Assembly: GCA_958496175.1 (NCBI GenBank)
Contig: OY292275.1
Coordinates: 13,950,001-14,014,000 of the forward strand
Length of the DNA stretch: 64,000 nucleotides
From: Sisyra terminalis
Taxonomy: Eukaryota; Arthropoda; Insecta; Neuroptera; Sisyridae
Reading direction: 5' to 3'
Part shown: positions 60,061-64,000 of the stretch, in pieces
How positions within the stretch are numbered: the stretch's first letter is position 1
Layout of the letters: the number at the start of each line of letters is the position of its first letter
Made by a program: the position numbers and the translations under genes
Notes under the pieces: model-generated
Told to the model about the DNA's origin: nothing
The model's input: only the letters and a program-made list of their open reading frames with translations
Database searches by the model: none

Positions 60061-60331
60061 ATAAGCTTAAAAGCATGTTATACTCTAAAATCAATTGAAA
60101 GTATGGAAATTTGGAATTTGGTGAACTTCTAAAGAAAAAGCTTTAGTTGAAAAAAATTAAAAATATTCGGGTTTTTTATATTATTTTGGTTAATTTCGTG
60201 CGTCTATATGTTCCAGGACTACCCCATAAATTAGAAAGCAGTTGACCAAACCGTATATATGATGAAGAAAAATTTTGACAAAAACTTATTTATAGTTACA
60301 AGTACGGTTACAATTATAACTAGATTTGTAT
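60061..60331 (+). repeat. dispersed repeat family R2, copy b
   Basis: Matches 36231-36497 in the same orientation through AAGCTTAAAAGCATG, AATCAATTGAAA, TTTCGTGCGTCTATATG and CTACCCCATAAATTAGAA. The copies are old and heavily diverged; class unknown. Confidence 0.55.
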
Positions 60332-62079
60332 TTCTGGGGCATTTTTATAAGGGCTGCATTTTTCTAACATTTTATAAATTTCACAAGGAAGAATCCCCGA
60401 TATAGGAAAGAAATAAGAAATGGTGGTTTTTATCTTGAAGACAAAAAGTTAACCAAACTATTGTTTTTAATTTTATGTTAATTATCTGGAGGGGAATTTT
60501 TTCTTTGAAAAATAATAAAAAATTGAGATAAATCGAAAAAATTGTTTTTTTTTTTATCAAATAAATATTTCACTTAAAAGATATCATTTAAAATTATTTT
60601 CTGAATAAATATCTAAGAATAAGTGTAGGTTATGGCCAAAATTAAAATATTAATAAGCCATTGGCACGATTGAAAAGATCTTTTGTTAATAATAAGGCTC
60701 AAACATTTTCAAATCCTATAATTTCTATTTCATATATTACTGTTTCAGGAGTATAAAAAGATGAATATTTCAAAAACGAATTCAATTTCTGTTTGTAATT
60801 CAATCCATATTTTTTCTAAGTCACAGAATTTGATTTGAGTAGTTATTGAACTTTTTTTCGGAATTGATGAACTAAACCGTTATGGAAAAGCGAATTTGTA
60901 TCTTTCCAATTTTAAACGACATGTTCCTGTATTTATTTTTAAATCTTAATGTTTGATTTTTTGTATTTTTTTAGCCATTAATTATCACGTATGGAATGAC
61001 TAGATCTTTGAAATTTCTTAGTAAATAATCGAGAACTTTTGGATGAGGAAATTGTTTTATTTTGGGCGTATCTTCAGTAAATATTATCAAAATTTCTGAT
61101 GATGATTCCAAAAGCCATCCAGCAATTTCAAAAATTATATTGATATTCTATGTACGAGTATAAACCGTAATCCTAAAGATTTTTAAGTTCAAATTCGATA
61201 ATTTTCATTTCTCCAATTGATACCAACGAAATATGACAAAAAAATTAATGAATAAGATGTTAAGGGAGGAAATGGTACCAAATATATGCCAGAAAGTCGA
61301 AGAGCTGTCAAATAATCCTAATCAATTTTAATCGATCGGCCAAATACTCAAAAGTGTTCAAAAACAGTTAACAGATAGAATTCTATGCTGCTACACGGTA
61401 ATGGAGAAGAAAAGCCCTGGAAAAACCTAATAAATTAAGGAGGGGGGATATTGCCTTACTCACTATAATCGTCCAAAGACAATTCATTGGATTTTTAATT
61501 ATTTCAAATGTTACCTCATTTACTAAGTGGTACAAAAAATTTAAAGTTTAAGTGATGTTCAAAATGTAGTTTTTTGTGTAGCTTAGTAATCAATTTATTT
61601 GTACTAATATGGCATTAAAATTTGGACACTTGATGTCCAAAAAACGTTGATACTATCGAGGCTGATTATATCATTAATATTCTAGTAGATGTAGTAGAAT
61701 GATGTGAAAGTTCTTTGTAGATCGAACCTTATTTCTGGAACTGCGATTAAAAACGGTCAAGTGCTATGTGTTCCTTATTTTCGTATATGGAACGGAGGGA
61801 TGGACATTTACCCAGAGTCTGATTTTAGAATAAAAATAATTAATCATATAAATTAAGTTTTAATGTTATTTTGTAACAATGAAATAAAATAAAAGCCATA
61901 GAAATAACACAAACATTCATATGTATTCTTCTACAAACGAATAAGTGTATAAAAGAATAATAAAATACCAAAAATGTTAGAATTTCATTCATTTGGCAAA
62001 AGTTGTTTAAAAGTTTTCAAATCTCAAATAATTCAAATAGTTATAATTATTTCTCAAACAATTTAAGTTGACCGTAACT
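60332..62079. other. A+T-rich non-coding DNA, nothing recognised
   Basis: No frames over 60 codons and no paired repeats were seen. Confidence 0.5.
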
Positions 62080-62950
62080 TATCATTACATTCCTAAAAAT
62101 CTAATCCCAATCTCAATCATCCCTTTAATTCGTTATCGCTTTATCAAAATGCCATGTTATACAAGTGGACCGTTTAGATAAGATATTTACAATTCCCACA
62201 TGCGTTGTCAATGAAAACTCCAAACCCAACCTTTCTCCACATAAAACGATCAAAGCCTGCGAGAATTCGAAAATATACGAATCACAGCCAATTGAACGCT
62301 AAACGATAAATTAAATCGCATAAATTAGTATTGTCAAAACGCCCAAGAGGCGTTCAATGGGAACAAAAAAAAATGAAAAAAATTCCCACATCAGGGATGT
62401 GGAAATATGCATATTAAAAATCCACTTGATCATTTCTTTTTTCTCTCTTGTGTTCTCGATTTGCTGCTTGTACATTTAAGGGCAGATTTTCTTCGTTCGC
62501 TCCCCAGGAAACGTTTGTCAGCAAAAAGTTTTACAATAAAAGTGTCTGAATGCGGTTACTTGCCTTATCATATACGACACTTTTGACCTCTCTCATAATA
62601 AAAACTTCCAGAAAGGAAAAGAATAAAAAAAAAACACATGAAAAATGGGAGAAACGGGAAACTATTCCGCTATTTAAGTATTCAAATATTTAAATTTTGA
62701 AATTTGTTACTTAAAAACTTTTTCCCTCAATAATGTCACCAATTAAAATATACATGATTTAATAGAACTTCCTGGAAAATCTACTCAATTGAAATCGAAT
62801 GATAGAAAAGCATCGAATAAATTACCCACCCTTTTACAGTTACCGGGAAAACTAAAGTGAAAAGCTTGCACGCAATGCTTTTCAATTAATTGATTAAAAT
62901 ACCTTATTTTTCTACCAAACAAGTTTCATCTTTCTATTTTTTTTTTTTAG
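62080..62950. other. island of balanced composition
   Basis: Mixed-composition DNA with no open frame and no repeat partner in the window; same character as the other islands. Includes a small inverted word CGCC...GGCG at 62341-62353. Confidence 0.3.
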
Positions 62951-64000
62951 TTAAATCAATTAATTTTATTTTTAAATAAAACATCTCAAATTTCATCGCT
63001 TGCAATTTCCTCATTTAAAGCTTAATTTGCAAATGGAAAATTTCGAAATGTTTTCAAAGATTCTGTAAAGTTTTCCTCTCTGCTTTGAATAATTGAAAAC
63101 GATCTTACAACTATTTAATGTATAGAAACTTTAGGAATGAAATTACGCAAGAAAGAATATGAAAAGGACTTGACAAAATTTACAGATATTAAAAGAACTA
63201 TTAAGAGGCAAGTCCATTGTTTGGTTGTGAATTTTATTCGATTTGACAACAAAGAAAACTTTTTAATTTATTTGAAGAAAAATTTTTTTCAGTTTTAAAT
63301 GTTATAATTAAAACAAAGAAAATGTTTATTATAGTCTGCTTTTTTGGGCTTGAAATGTAAAATTTATTCAACTCCCTTAACGAGCTTTTAAAAGGGTTTT
63401 TTAATTTTAATATTAAGCTTGTTTTTATCTAATTTTTACTGAAAATATTACAAAAAAGGATATTTTTCTTTGTTTTCAAAGAACAAATTAAATCTAAGAA
63501 TGGCTTTTTTTCTATAAAATCCTTTTTATCAGTTTAATTAAATATTTGAGAAAAAAATTTCAGTAATTGAATGGCAAAGGAGAAAAAATAAGTAAAAATT
63601 GTTGTGAATAACTGATAGATTGTATAAGTCAAGGAAATTTATTTCAATGAGATTCTATACAATTTTCTATTAAGATGGACTTTGAAGTATTGCGGAAATA
63701 AGGATAGAATAAGACTTAACATTGATTCATAAATCAAGAGTTGCAGTATTTAGTTGAGGGAAATCCGGCAAGCGATCGTTGAAAGCTCCGAATCATTCGT
63801 GATTTTTTCAATGGAAAAACGGTTCGATACATTCAAGCTCCAATAATTTATCTCATTTTATGGCCCTATGAATAACTCTTGAAATAAATTTATTCCAACA
63901 AATAAAGTAAAAAATTTACATTTTTATGAACGTACAGCAGACTATGAATATTCTTGTTTGCCATATATTTTGGCAGTTTGTTCCAAATTAATGTGTCACA
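62951..64000. other. A+T-rich non-coding DNA, nothing recognised
   Basis: A+T-rich tail of the window. No structure was seen apart from homopolymer runs. Confidence 0.5.

Overview
The window looks like a gene-poor stretch of an insect (at least arthropod) nuclear genome. The evidence is a strong A+T bias with long A and T runs and an insect-typical mix of decayed transposons: a jockey-type LINE, a CR1/L2-type LINE, tRNA-derived SINEs, Ty1/copia, mariner, another IS630/Tc1-type transposon, hAT MITEs and Helitron ends. I cannot place the order or species. I found no convincing host exon, tRNA or rRNA gene, CRISPR array or bacterial-style operon. Nearly all short open frames here are chance readings of A+T-rich DNA. 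Layout: 0-11 kb holds a hAT-like element (3.6-4.3 kb), SINE copies (6.0 and 7.8-8.2 kb), a CR1/L2-type LINE tail (6.15-6.75 kb) and a copia RNase H relic (9.9 kb). A (TA)42 tract lies at 11.4 kb, and an inverted repeat cluster at 15.4-16.0 kb. A nested transposon block spans 18.5-21.9 kb: an outer element with CAGTGGCGGCT ends contains a Helitron start, a hAT MITE with a perfect 8-bp target duplication, and a 907-bp IS630/Tc1-type transposon with TA duplications. The 30-32.4 kb region holds an old LINE tail followed by the youngest element seen, a 5'-truncated jockey-type LINE with an 11-bp target duplication, a poly(A) tail and a single stop codon in its reverse transcriptase. From 35 to 54 kb there are hairpin elements, two more hAT-like MITEs, a Helitron end, a long-TIR foldback element with another palindrome nested in it, a mariner relic and a 425-bp tandem duplication. 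Between the transposons lie islands of less A+T-rich, apparently single-copy DNA, at about 0.7-1.8, 4.7-5.5, 11.5-13.1, 22.1-22.8, 32.6-33.4, 42.2-44.7, 48.4-48.9, 56.6-58.1 and 62.1-62.9 kb. They contain no credible coding frame and are the best candidates for regulatory DNA. The most interesting signal is a group of at least ten copies of a hammerhead-ribozyme-like core, CTGAWGAAG, short stem-loop, CGAAAC. It is embedded in four otherwise different repeat families, several of which form long near-perfect hairpins. The short stem is kept by compensating changes between families, and two copies of one family carry 11- and 13-bp target duplications. Together this suggests a Penelope-like or otherwise RNA-mediated group of mobile elements.
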